The notes under the pieces are model-generated. The model saw only the letters and a program-made list of their open reading frames with translations. It made no database searches and was not told where the DNA came from. From an uncultured Bacteroidota bacterium (GTDB lineage Bacteria; Bacteroidota; Bacteroidia; Flavobacteriales; Flavobacteriaceae), in NCBI GenBank assembly GCA_902597545.1, contig CACJYD010000004.1:19988-83987 (forward strand): DNA of 64,000 nt. Direction: 5' to 3'. Numbering within the stretch: position 1 is the first letter of the stretch; each line of letters begins with the position of its first letter. The position numbers were made by a program, and so were the translations under genes. Positions 35,887 through 43,801 of this stretch are shown here, in pieces.

Positions 35887-38597
35887 TAAAAATCATATTT
35901 TAAACCTACATTCCAGCTTAAATTATAATATTCAAGTTGCATAGTTTTTTCAACAGTACCTTGATAATATCTTAAAGGCTGATTTGTTAGGTTTTTCCCC
36001 TCAGCAAATATACTAAGTTTGTCAGTAATTTTGTAGTTAGCATTTACGTCCAAAAATGTTTGCTCATCATAATATCTGTCTTCATAAGCATCTCCACTCA
36101 ACTCATCCAATGCTTCACTTGCATAATTCATTGATGCCCTAACAAAAAATTTATTTGCTTCATAGGCTAACGATAAGTTATACATATTATCAACTTGACC
36201 AACTAGTGGAATGTCATCTCTACCTTCAACTCTGTCTGTCGAAGAATTGGTTGAAGTATAGTTGCCCATAAAAGTGAAGTTATTCAAGAGTTTAGTTTGA
36301 AAACCAATTTCAAAACCATTCAAAGTAGCTTTTTCACCATTTCTAAGTTGACTCATTTCATAACCATCATCACCAGCATATGTATAATTATTAGTAGCAA
36401 ACTTATAAATCCAGTCATCAATACTTTTATTAAAAAACCCTACAGAAAATAAACCTAATCCTTTAAAATAATATTCAGCCATAAAATCAATGTTAGTTGA
36501 TAAAGAGGCTTTTAAATCAGGGTTTCCAAGTGCAAGTTCTTTATCATCAGAATTTGAATATTCGTATGGAACTAGATCATAATATGATGGTCTAGATAAT
36601 GATTGAGTTAATGCAAAGTTAAAATTCAATTTATCATTTAAATCCCATTGTAAAGTTAGATTTGGAAGAACATTAGTATAACTATTATCTCCAGTTACTG
36701 ATCCGATATCTGCTGGTGTCTCATCCTCTTCTTCATCAAAAACCTGACCTGTATATTCAACATTTGTACTTTCAATTCTAGCTCCAGCAATTAAAGTTAA
36801 ATTATCTCCTAACTTATCTTTAATCATCGCATAAAATGCAGTTATATTTTCATCTGCATCGTAATTACCTCCTGCAAATTCATCCATAACATAGGAGTCA
36901 AAATTAGGATCACTAGGGCCTCCTAACGATAAGCTACCTAATGCTTCAGCAGTCATAAAATTTCCACTTTGATATTTTTTTCCAGGCTGATAATCAGAAA
37001 GTGTAGCATTAAAAAATGAAACTCCATCCATGTTAGGTAAGTCGTTATCATATTCATACCAAATATCATTTCTGTCTTTGGTTTTACTTTTGTATTTGAG
37101 TCCAAATTTTATTTCATCATTGACATTATATGGTAAATCAAAGTCTAATGAAAAAGAAGTATTAGTTTCTTCAGTACCCTTAAATGCTTGCTCAGTTTTT
37201 TTGTAACCAAACTTACTTGCTTCAGTCCAATTATCTCCTTGATAAATAAAATTTGGGAATCTTGGGTTTGAAATATCAAGAGAAGAAATTGGAACTCCTT
37301 TTTGCTCATATCTTACATATCTTTCATCAGGCCTATCCTCACTAGCAGCTGAAAAACTCACTTTCCAATCCATTCCAAGTTTACCAAATTGATGATCACC
37401 ACCTAAAGAATATTTCTGAGTCTTTTGGTCCTCTAATCTTGTATTTTTATTTCTATCATTATTACCTCCACCTTTAGTTTGTCTTCTAACTCTAACTGTC
37501 ATATCATCCATATCAATACTTCCAACTCTCATTCTAAATCTATTTTCCCAGTCATCTCTGTGGTTATATATTGATTTAAAGTAGAGCTGATTATTATCAT
37601 TTAAGTTCCAATCTAAGTTTAAACTTAAACTTCGTCTTGTTCTTTTGACATCATATCTTCTTATATCCATTTCACCAATAGCTCCATCATCTGCCCAATC
37701 AGCTGGATCGTTCCATTCAAACTCAATATTATCAGAACCATAATCTCTAGTTTGAACAGTAGCAGATAGTGTATAGCTAAATTTTTCAGAAACTTCATTT
37801 CCAATTAGTGCTGTTACATTTGAATTATACCCACCGGATCTTATTGGATTTCCACCTCCAGCTACAGTTGCAGATGCCCTAAAACCTGTTGGATTTGATC
37901 TGGTAATTAAGTTGACAGAACCACCAATTGCATCAGCCTCCATATCAGGTGTTAATGTTTTATTGACCTCAATTGACTGAATCATTGCTGATGGTATTAG
38001 ATCTAACTGAACGTTTCTATTATCACCTTCTGCTGATGGAATTCTATCTCCATTTAATGTTACAGAATTTTGACCAGGTCCTAATCCTCTCATTACAATA
38101 TTCCTTGCTTCACCTTGATCACCTTGCATACTAACACCAGCAATTCTTTTAATTACATCACCAACATTATCATCGGGAAATTTTCCAATCTGATCTGCCG
38201 AAACAACATTGGTTACATTAACATCGGATTTTTGCTTATTGAGTCCTTTAATAATTCCACTTTGAAATCCGGATACTACAACTTGAGCCAATTCACTTAC
38301 AGCTGTTTCTAAAGTGAAGTCTAAAGTATTTGAACCATCTTCAATTGAAATAGATTGTTCAACAGTTTCAAATCCAATGTATGAGACCTTTATAATCTGA
38401 TCTCCTTCAATACCAACGATAGTATAAAATCCATTAAAGTCAGTAACCACAGCTTTTCCTGATGGTGAAGCTTGAATTGTTGCGCCAGGTAATGCAAAAC
38501 CATTAGCATCTGTAATTTTACCTTTTAAAGTAGATGTTTGAGAATATGATAAACCAAACATTAGGAAGGTAAAGATAAATAGAATGTAATTTTTCAT
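35886..38597 (-). CDS. TonB-dependent receptor of the phytase operon
   Basis: The 903-residue receptor has a signal peptide, a carboxypeptidase-like domain (about residues 22-110), a plug (about 120-230, with V-I-K-R-I-A-G-V and N-I-V-M-R-G-L-G-P) and a large beta-barrel ending W-N-V-G-L-K-Y-D-F. The plug type is the long catecholate/maltodextrin-like one. Phytase follows with overlapping codons, so a likely substrate is an inositol phosphate or another phosphate ester. Just upstream is a Pho-box-like repeat joined to a perfect -7 box, predicting induction by phosphate shortage. Confidence 0.9.
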   Translation of the reverse strand: MKNYILFIFTFLMFGLSYSQTSTLKGKITDANGFALPGATIQASPSGKAVVTDFNGFYTIVGIEGDQIIKVSYIGFETVEQSISIEDGSNTLDFTLETAVSELAQVVVSGFQSGIIKGLNKQKSDVNVTNVVSADQIGKFPDDNVGDVIKRIAGVSMQGDQGEARNIVMRGLGPGQNSVTLNGDRIPSAEGDNRNVQLDLIPSAMIQSIEVNKTLTPDMEADAIGGSVNLITRSNPTGFRASATVAGGGNPIRSGGYNSNVTALIGNEVSEKFSYTLSATVQTRDYGSDNIEFEWNDPADWADDGAIGEMDIRRYDVKRTRRSLSLNLDWNLNDNNQLYFKSIYNHRDDWENRFRMRVGSIDMDDMTVRVRRQTKGGGNNDRNKNTRLEDQKTQKYSLGGDHQFGKLGMDWKVSFSAASEDRPDERYVRYEQKGVPISSLDISNPRFPNFIYQGDNWTEASKFGYKKTEQAFKGTEETNTSFSLDFDLPYNVNDEIKFGLKYKSKTKDRNDIWYEYDNDLPNMDGVSFFNATLSDYQPGKKYQSGNFMTAEALGSLSLGGPSDPNFDSYVMDEFAGGNYDADENITAFYAMIKDKLGDNLTLIAGARIESTNVEYTGQVFDEEEDETPADIGSVTGDNSYTNVLPNLTLQWDLNDKLNFNFALTQSLSRPSYYDLVPYEYSNSDDKELALGNPDLKASLSTNIDFMAEYYFKGLGLFSVGFFNKSIDDWIYKFATNNYTYAGDDGYEMSQLRNGEKATLNGFEIGFQTKLLNNFTFMGNYTSTNSSTDRVEGRDDIPLVGQVDNMYNLSLAYEANKFFVRASMNYASEALDELSGDAYEDRYYDEQTFLDVNANYKITDKLSIFAEGKNLTNQPLRYYQGTVEKTMQLEYYNLSWNVGLKYDF

Positions 38598-38616
38598 AAT
38601 TATTGTTTTATGTAAA

Positions 38617-38661
38617 CAAAATTATTTTATTACACTATCCTCAATGTTAACTTAAGGTTAA
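38617..38661 (-). promoter_or_regulatory. Predicted Pho-box promoter of receptor-phytase operon
   Basis: On the minus strand TTAACCT-TAAG-TTAACAT (38661-38644) gives two 7-bp direct repeats with 11-bp period, then 19 bases, then TAATTTTG (38624-38617), an exact TAnnTTTG -7 box. The start codon follows after 19 bases. The repeat occupies the -33 position, as activator boxes do at PhoB-dependent promoters. The layout is the same as before the receptor at 40977. Confidence 0.7.
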
Positions 38662-38689
38662 TTTTTAGATAAGATATAAATGGAGTTAA

Positions 38690-39070
38690 TTACTTAACAG
38701 CAACTACATTTTGATTTTCCCATTTAAAATGGCTAATTACTTTATTATTTTGAAAATTAACCTCTGTAAAATTCTTATTACCCCAAAAAAACCATTTTCC
38801 TGTTTTTTTACCTTTTATGAATTCTCCAATTACAGCTAAATTTCCATCAATGTCATAAGACTCCCACCTACCATGTAGTTTATTGTTTTTTAAATACCCT
38901 TTTTGATATAACTCCCCATTATCATGAAAAATTTCCACTTTTACCACTCTATCAAATCTATTGTAAACATGTTCAAGATCTTCTGTATTTAGATCTTGAT
39001 ATTTGATTTCATTTTGAGAAACGATTGAGTTAACAAAAAATAAACTAATTAATAAGAATAGATTTTTCAT
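38690..39070 (-). CDS. Exported MORN/YwqK-type repeat protein
   Basis: I start at ATG 39070 (M-K-N-L-F-L-L), giving 126 residues with a signal peptide (S-I-V-S-Q). The body holds about three MORN-2 type repeats: D-N-G-E-L-Y-Q-K-G-Y-L-K-N-N-K-L-H-G-R-W, then D-I-D-G-N-L-A-V-I-G-E-F-I-K-G-K-K-T-G-K-W-F-F-W. Such repeats occur in YwqK-like antitoxins and in many exported Bacteroidota proteins of unknown role. No toxin gene is adjacent. It lies between the two arms of the phosphate locus; its upstream region holds the four-fold Pho-type repeat, so it may belong to the same regulon. Confidence 0.75.
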   Translation of the reverse strand: MKNLFLLISLFFVNSIVSQNEIKYQDLNTEDLEHVYNRFDRVVKVEIFHDNGELYQKGYLKNNKLHGRWESYDIDGNLAVIGEFIKGKKTGKWFFWGNKNFTEVNFQNNKVISHFKWENQNVVAVK

Positions 39071-39107
39071 AATACTGTTATTTAATTTCAATAAATATAA
39101 TTAATAT

Positions 39108-39147
39108 TTTACATTAAATTAACATTTACGTAACATTAAATTAACAT
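39108..39147 (+). promoter_or_regulatory. Four in-phase 7-bp direct repeats (Pho-box-like array)
   Basis: TTTACAT, TTAACAT, GTAACAT and TTAACAT start at 39108, 39119, 39130 and 39141, exactly 11 bp apart with AT-rich 4-bp spacers. The 15-bp ACATTAAATTAACAT is repeated exactly 22 bp apart. This matches the two-dimer arrangement of PhoB-type sites. It lies between the MORN gene and the beta-helix lipoprotein gene, so either or both could be controlled. No good -7 box follows at 19 bp. Confidence 0.65.
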
Positions 39148-39216
39148 AGTGATTATAGTTTACTGATTATCAATAGTTTAATTTTTTATTTTTTATGCAT
39201 AAAAAAATCTATTTTG

Positions 39217-39245
39217 TTAACATTAGCATAATGTAAAGGTTACAT
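39217..39245 (+). promoter_or_regulatory. Second, weaker Pho-box-like repeat before the lipoprotein gene
   Basis: TTAACAT at 39217 and GTTACAT at 39239 lie exactly 22 bp apart, two turns of the same 11-bp register; the middle position reads ATAATGT and does not match. It is 71 bases before the lipoprotein start. A near-match -7 element TAATTTTA stands at 39287-39294, not at the 19-bp spacing seen for the other two promoters. Confidence 0.45.
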
Positions 39246-39316
39246 TATGATGATTTTTAGGAAACGTTAAGTTAAACGCCATTACATAATTTTAGCTCAA
39301 CTAATACTAAATAATA

Positions 39317-40831
39317 ATGAAAAAAATAAATTTTTTATTGATCATGTCAGCATTTATATTTGTTGCATGTTCAGACGATGACAACGAGGTGGATGCAGTT
39401 GTAAATATTGCTCCCCAAGTTGTTGATCTAACAGCTGCAATTACGGTAGCTAATAATTCAAGCGTAGACATAACATTAGTTGGTACAGATGCTGATGGAG
39501 ATGATCTGACATTTTCCGTAGTTTCTCAACCTTCACAAGGTTCTGTAGATATTAGTGGAAACAAAGCAACTTATACACCAAGCGACAATGCAGACGGTGA
39601 AGACTCTTTCACTTATAAAGCTAACGACGGTGCATTGGATAGTAATGTAGCTACTGTTACAATTGATGTTACTGGAAACTTTGTTCTTAATGGTGAAATC
39701 TCATCAGATAGAACACTTACAGCTGACAAGATATGGACAATTAAAGGTAGAGTTTTTGTTGGAGATGGCGCTACATTAACCATTCCTGCAGGAACAATCT
39801 TAAAAGCTGAAGGAGGAACTGGAACAAATGCATCCTTCTTAGCTGTAGCAAGAGGTGGTAAATTAATTGCTAATGGTACAGCAGATAAACCGATAATTAT
39901 GACTTCAGTTTCAGATGACATAAAAGTAGGAGAAAGTGTTGGATCAAACTTAAATGTTGATAACAGAGGTTTATGGGGAGGATTACTTGTATTAGGTAAA
40001 GCACCTAGTTCATTTAAAGGTGATGTTTCTGAATATCAAATTGAAGGTATTCCTGCTGATGATACAAGAGGATTATATGGTGGGTCAGATGCTTCTGATA
40101 ATTCAGGATCAATGAAATATATTTCTATTAGACATGGCGGTGCAGAAATTGGTGCAGATAATGAAATCAATGGGCTTACACTAGGAGGAGTTGGTAGTGG
40201 TACTGTAATTGACAATATTGAAGTTGTAGGAAATGTTGATGATGGAATTGAATTTTTTGGCGGAACTGTTAACGCTTCTAACCTATTAGTTTGGGGACAA
40301 GGAGATGATGGATTAGATATTGATCAAGCTTATTCTGGAACAGTAGAAAATGCAATGGTAATAGCAACTGCAGCTTCAGATCACGGTATGGAAATTGACG
40401 GTCCTGAAGGATCTGCTAAAGGTAAATTTACGTTAAAGAAAATTACTTTAGTTGGGTCTTCTAGCGCTGCTGATGGAGAATATAATGACAATAGAAAAGG
40501 AGCTACTGGAACAATTGATGGATTGGTTGCATTTGGATTCCAGGCTGGTAAAGATTTCGAATTAGATGCTGATGCTGACAGTAAAACTTATACTGATGGT
40601 GATTTAGTATTTAAAAATTTCCAAGTTGATGTTCCAGATGGAGCAAGTTTAACTGGTGGTGATATTTTTGATGATAAATCGAGTACTCCTAATGCTAACT
40701 ATGAAGATGGCAAAACAATTGGTGGTGCATCTTTTGTAACTAATGTTGCTAGAGCATCTCAAACTGGTGGAGCTGATGTTACAGTTTGGGCATGGTCAAT
40801 GGCTAAAGCTAGAGGAGCAGATGGATTGTAA
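39317..40831 (+). CDS. Surface lipoprotein with cadherin-like and beta-helix domains
   Basis: The 504-residue protein has a lipoprotein signal with C-S-D-D-D-N-E after the cleavage site, like the export signal of surface lipoproteins in Flavobacteriia. Residues about 30-120 form an Ig/cadherin-like domain (D-A-D-G-D-D-L-T-F-S-V; D-S-F-T-Y-K-A-N-D-G). The rest is a right-handed beta-helix type domain with G-D-G-A-T-L-T-I-P-A-G-T, R-G-L-W-G-G-L, L-T-L-G-G-V-G-S-G-T-V-I and D-D-G-I-E-F-F-G-G-T-V, and W-A-W-S near the end. Proteins of this kind often neighbour TonB receptors. Here it precedes a receptor and a phosphate transporter behind Pho-type repeats, so it may capture a phosphate substrate at the surface. 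That role is inferred. Confidence 0.75.
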   Translation: MKKINFLLIMSAFIFVACSDDDNEVDAVVNIAPQVVDLTAAITVANNSSVDITLVGTDADGDDLTFSVVSQPSQGSVDISGNKATYTPSDNADGEDSFTYKANDGALDSNVATVTIDVTGNFVLNGEISSDRTLTADKIWTIKGRVFVGDGATLTIPAGTILKAEGGTGTNASFLAVARGGKLIANGTADKPIIMTSVSDDIKVGESVGSNLNVDNRGLWGGLLVLGKAPSSFKGDVSEYQIEGIPADDTRGLYGGSDASDNSGSMKYISIRHGGAEIGADNEINGLTLGGVGSGTVIDNIEVVGNVDDGIEFFGGTVNASNLLVWGQGDDGLDIDQAYSGTVENAMVIATAASDHGMEIDGPEGSAKGKFTLKKITLVGSSSAADGEYNDNRKGATGTIDGLVAFGFQAGKDFELDADADSKTYTDGDLVFKNFQVDVPDGASLTGGDIFDDKSSTPNANYEDGKTIGGASFVTNVARASQTGGADVTVWAWSMAKARGADGL

Positions 40832-40879
40832 AATATTTTTTTAATAGTTCGTTAATTAAATACTTTTATTAGTTGTTAG

Positions 40880-40913
40880 AAAACCCGTCAGTTTAATTCT
40901 GATGGGTTTTTTA
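40880..40913 (+). terminator. Rho-independent terminator after the lipoprotein gene
   Basis: AAAACCCGTCAG and CTGATGGGTTTT form a 12-bp stem with one G-T pair around TTTAATT, followed by a T-run. It ends the lipoprotein transcript, so the receptor and PiT genes need the promoter that follows. Confidence 0.88.
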
Positions 40914-40958
40914 TTAACAATAGCTTAACATTGTATTGCACTTGAAACTTGATATTTG
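40914..40958 (+). promoter_or_regulatory. Predicted Pho-box promoter of receptor-PiT operon
   Basis: TTAACAA-TAGC-TTAACAT (40914-40931) is a pair of 7-bp direct repeats with 11-bp period, followed after exactly 19 bases by GATATTTG (40951-40958), one mismatch from TAnnTTTG. The ATG is 18 bases further. Box, spacing and leader length match the promoter at 38617-38661, although the genes are otherwise unrelated in this region. Confidence 0.7.
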
Positions 40959-40976
40959 CAACAACACTAATCTATA

Positions 40977-43781
40977 ATGAAAAATAAATCAACTATTCTA
41001 AAAACAATATTTATTCTTTTTATTTCTTACTCATTTTCTCAAAATTCAATTATTAGAGGAACTGTAATTGATGCAGATTTTCAAGACCCAATTCCTTTTG
41101 CAAACATATTAGTGAAAGAAACTGGAACAGGAACAACATCTGATTTTGATGGAAATTTTGAAATTTATTTAGATGAAGGATCATACACACTTCAGTTCAG
41201 TTACATTGGATACAAAACAATTGAAATTAGCGAAGTTGTGACTAATTCCATTGATCCCTATGTTATTAATGTAACTATGGAAGTTTTAGCTGAAGGTTTA
41301 GATGAGGTTGTTGTTTCTGTAAGTGCAAAAAAAAATACTGAAGCATCAGTATTGGCATTTCAAAAAAAATCTGCAAGTTTAGTTGATGGGCTTTCGTCTC
41401 AAAGAATAAAAAGTAGTGGAGCCTCAGATATTGCATCTGCAGTAAAATCAATACCAGGAGTTTCTGTTCAAGGTGGAAAATATGTTTATGTAAGAGGGCT
41501 TGGAGATCGTTATACAAAATCGATTTTAAATGGAATTGATATACCAGGTTTAGACCCAGACAGGAACACAGTTCAAATGGATTTATTTCCTACAAATATT
41601 TTAGATAATGTTATCATAATTAAATCTTCAACAGCCGAAAACCCTGCTGATTTCACTGGTGGAATTATCAATGTTGTTACAAAAGAATTTCCAACCAACA
41701 AACAACTATCAATTTCTATTGGGACATCATACAACCCAAATATGCATTATATCAATAATTTTATTGGATACGAAGGAGGTAAAACAGATTTTTTAGGGTT
41801 TGATGATGGAACTAGATCTTTACCTGTAGATCCAACTAAAACATACAGTTTCTTAGATGTTTTAAACAATCCAATACAAACTGAACAAACCAAAAAATAC
41901 ACCAAAACAATGGCTGGAACAAGACAGTCTAATATGGGTGATTATAGTTTTTCAATTTCTGGGGGTAATCAAAAAAGCATTGGAGATGGAGATAACAAAT
42001 TAGGTTATTTTGGGGCTTTATCATTTAAAAATGAATCAGAATTTTATGAGGGAGCAGAAAATAATGAATATATGCGAAATGAAAATAAATCTGTATATGA
42101 ACTTGATCCAGCAGTAACTCAAAAAGGGGACTATGGAGTTGAATTAGCTACACTAAGCGGTATGGGTGGACTTTCATTTAAAACAGTGAATTCTAAAATC
42201 AAATTTAATGCTCTTCATATACAAAATGGAGAATCTACTGCTGGAGATTTTATTCAAGATAGAATGGATACAGATTTTAATACTTACAAGAAAAGTGTCT
42301 TACAGTATACAGAAAGATCTATAACAAACATTCTTCTTTCAGGAACTCATTCATTAGCTGAAGGTAATTGGAAAATAGATTGGAAATTATCTCCAACTAG
42401 ATCATCCATTCAAGATAAAGATGATAGAACTACTGCATTTAAAATAACTGATGAAGGCCGATATGTAATAAATCTAAATAATAGACCAAAAAGAATATGG
42501 AGGGACCTAGAAGAATTCAATTATGTTGCTAAAATTGATATTGTAAAAAGAATGGAGATATTTAAAAATGATGCTCTTTTTAAATTTGGAATTTTTGGGT
42601 CTTACAAAGAAAGAGATTATAATATTTATGCTGCAACTATAAACTCCCCAACGAACATGGGGACTCTAAATAATGGAGATGCAAATAACATATTAAAGGA
42701 TGTAAATATTTGGAGCACTTCAAACACTGGTGGAAACCTTATAGATTTAACATATAGTTTGATTCAAAGAGGTAAAAGTTTTGTTTCTGATCAAAATAAT
42801 TTAGCTGGATATTTATCATTTGAGTTTAAATTCAATCCTAATTTTAGATCAATAATCGGTTTACGAGCAGAAAAATACTTTACATATTATACTGGTCAGG
42901 ACAGTTCTGGAGACAAAGAATTTAATGATGAAAAGATCATCGATACTTTTGACTTATTTCCATCATCTAATTTCATTTGGACCTTGAATGAGCAGGCTAA
43001 TCTTCGTTTTTCTTATTCTAAAACTACTGCCAGACCTTCATTTAAGGAAGCGTCAATTGCTCAAATTTTTGACCCTTTATCAAACATTGTATTCATTGGA
43101 AATATAGATTTAAAACCTACCTACATTGATAATTTAGATATTAGATATGAGGACTTTGGAGATAATAATCAGCTTTTTGCAATAAGTGCATTTTATAAAA
43201 ATTTCATAAATCCTATTGAGCTAAGCTATTTTGAATCTGCAAGACAAAATTATCAACCTAGAAACCTAGGAAACGCTACAGTCTATGGCTTAGAGTTAGA
43301 ATTAAGAAAAAATATTTCTTCTATGCTAAGTGCAAACATAAATGCTTCAATAATTGAATCTAATCAAAAGTATGGTGAAGCTGAAAGAAATCTTAGATCT
43401 TTGGCTATCAGGGATGGTGAGACAATAAGTGGTTCTAGAGAACTTCAGGGTCAATCCCCCTACCTTATAAATACCAGCATTGATTATAGAAATGATAATG
43501 GAACCAGAGCAGGATTATATTTCAATATGCAAGGTAAAACACTTGAAGTTGTTGGTAATGGGATAAATCCTGACATTTATACACAACCATTTGAAAGTCT
43601 AAACTTTACATTCTCAAAAAGTTTCGGGATTAATAATAAAAGATCAATTAATCTAAAAGTTGAAAATCTTCTTGGAAGTGAAAAAGAAAGTTTTGCAGAA
43701 TCATTTAATGCAACAAAAAAAGTTTTTAGCTATGCAGATCCTGGTATTAAATTCTCAATAGGGTACTCAATTAACTTTTAA
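40977..43781 (+). CDS. TonB-dependent receptor, probably for phosphate compounds
   Basis: This 934-residue receptor has a signal peptide, a carboxypeptidase-like domain (about residues 25-110), a plug with S-I-P-G-V-S-V-Q-G-G-K-Y-V-Y-V-R-G-L-G-D-R-Y near 155-180, and a beta-barrel ending F-S-I-G-Y-S-I-N-F. It is followed after 20 bases by a PiT phosphate transporter and is preceded by its own Pho-type promoter. The simplest reading is import of phosphate or a phosphate ester over the outer membrane with PiT as the inner-membrane step. The receptor is not a close copy of the phytase-linked one. Confidence 0.88.
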   Translation: MKNKSTILKTIFILFISYSFSQNSIIRGTVIDADFQDPIPFANILVKETGTGTTSDFDGNFEIYLDEGSYTLQFSYIGYKTIEISEVVTNSIDPYVINVTMEVLAEGLDEVVVSVSAKKNTEASVLAFQKKSASLVDGLSSQRIKSSGASDIASAVKSIPGVSVQGGKYVYVRGLGDRYTKSILNGIDIPGLDPDRNTVQMDLFPTNILDNVIIIKSSTAENPADFTGGIINVVTKEFPTNKQLSISIGTSYNPNMHYINNFIGYEGGKTDFLGFDDGTRSLPVDPTKTYSFLDVLNNPIQTEQTKKYTKTMAGTRQSNMGDYSFSISGGNQKSIGDGDNKLGYFGALSFKNESEFYEGAENNEYMRNENKSVYELDPAVTQKGDYGVELATLSGMGGLSFKTVNSKIKFNALHIQNGESTAGDFIQDRMDTDFNTYKKSVLQYTERSITNILLSGTHSLAEGNWKIDWKLSPTRSSIQDKDDRTTAFKITDEGRYVINLNNRPKRIWRDLEEFNYVAKIDIVKRMEIFKNDALFKFGIFGSYKERDYNIYAATINSPTNMGTLNNGDANNILKDVNIWSTSNTGGNLIDLTYSLIQRGKSFVSDQNNLAGYLSFEFKFNPNFRSIIGLRAEKYFTYYTGQDSSGDKEFNDEKIIDTFDLFPSSNFIWTLNEQANLRFSYSKTTARPSFKEASIAQIFDPLSNIVFIGNIDLKPTYIDNLDIRYEDFGDNNQLFAISAFYKNFINPIELSYFESARQNYQPRNLGNATVYGLELELRKNISSMLSANINASIIESNQKYGEAERNLRSLAIRDGETISGSRELQGQSPYLINTSIDYRNDNGTRAGLYFNMQGKTLEVVGNGINPDIYTQPFESLNFTFSKSFGINNKRSINLKVENLLGSEKESFAESFNATKKVFSYADPGIKFSIGYSINF

Positions 43782-43801
43782 TTCAATATCTTAGTTTGTT
43801 G

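Noticed and set aside
39613-39921. 102-residue minus-strand ORF inside the beta-helix lipoprotein
   Set aside because: Opposite-frame shadow over well-supported coding sequence with conserved lipoprotein and domain features.
40860-40976. Possible riboswitch before the receptor at 40977
   Set aside because: The only stable hairpin is a simple terminator with T-run; the rest is explained by the repeat box and the -7 element.
41275-41517. 80-residue minus-strand ORF inside the TonB receptor
   Set aside because: Shadow frame of the receptor plug; Leu/Gln/His-rich composition with no start context.
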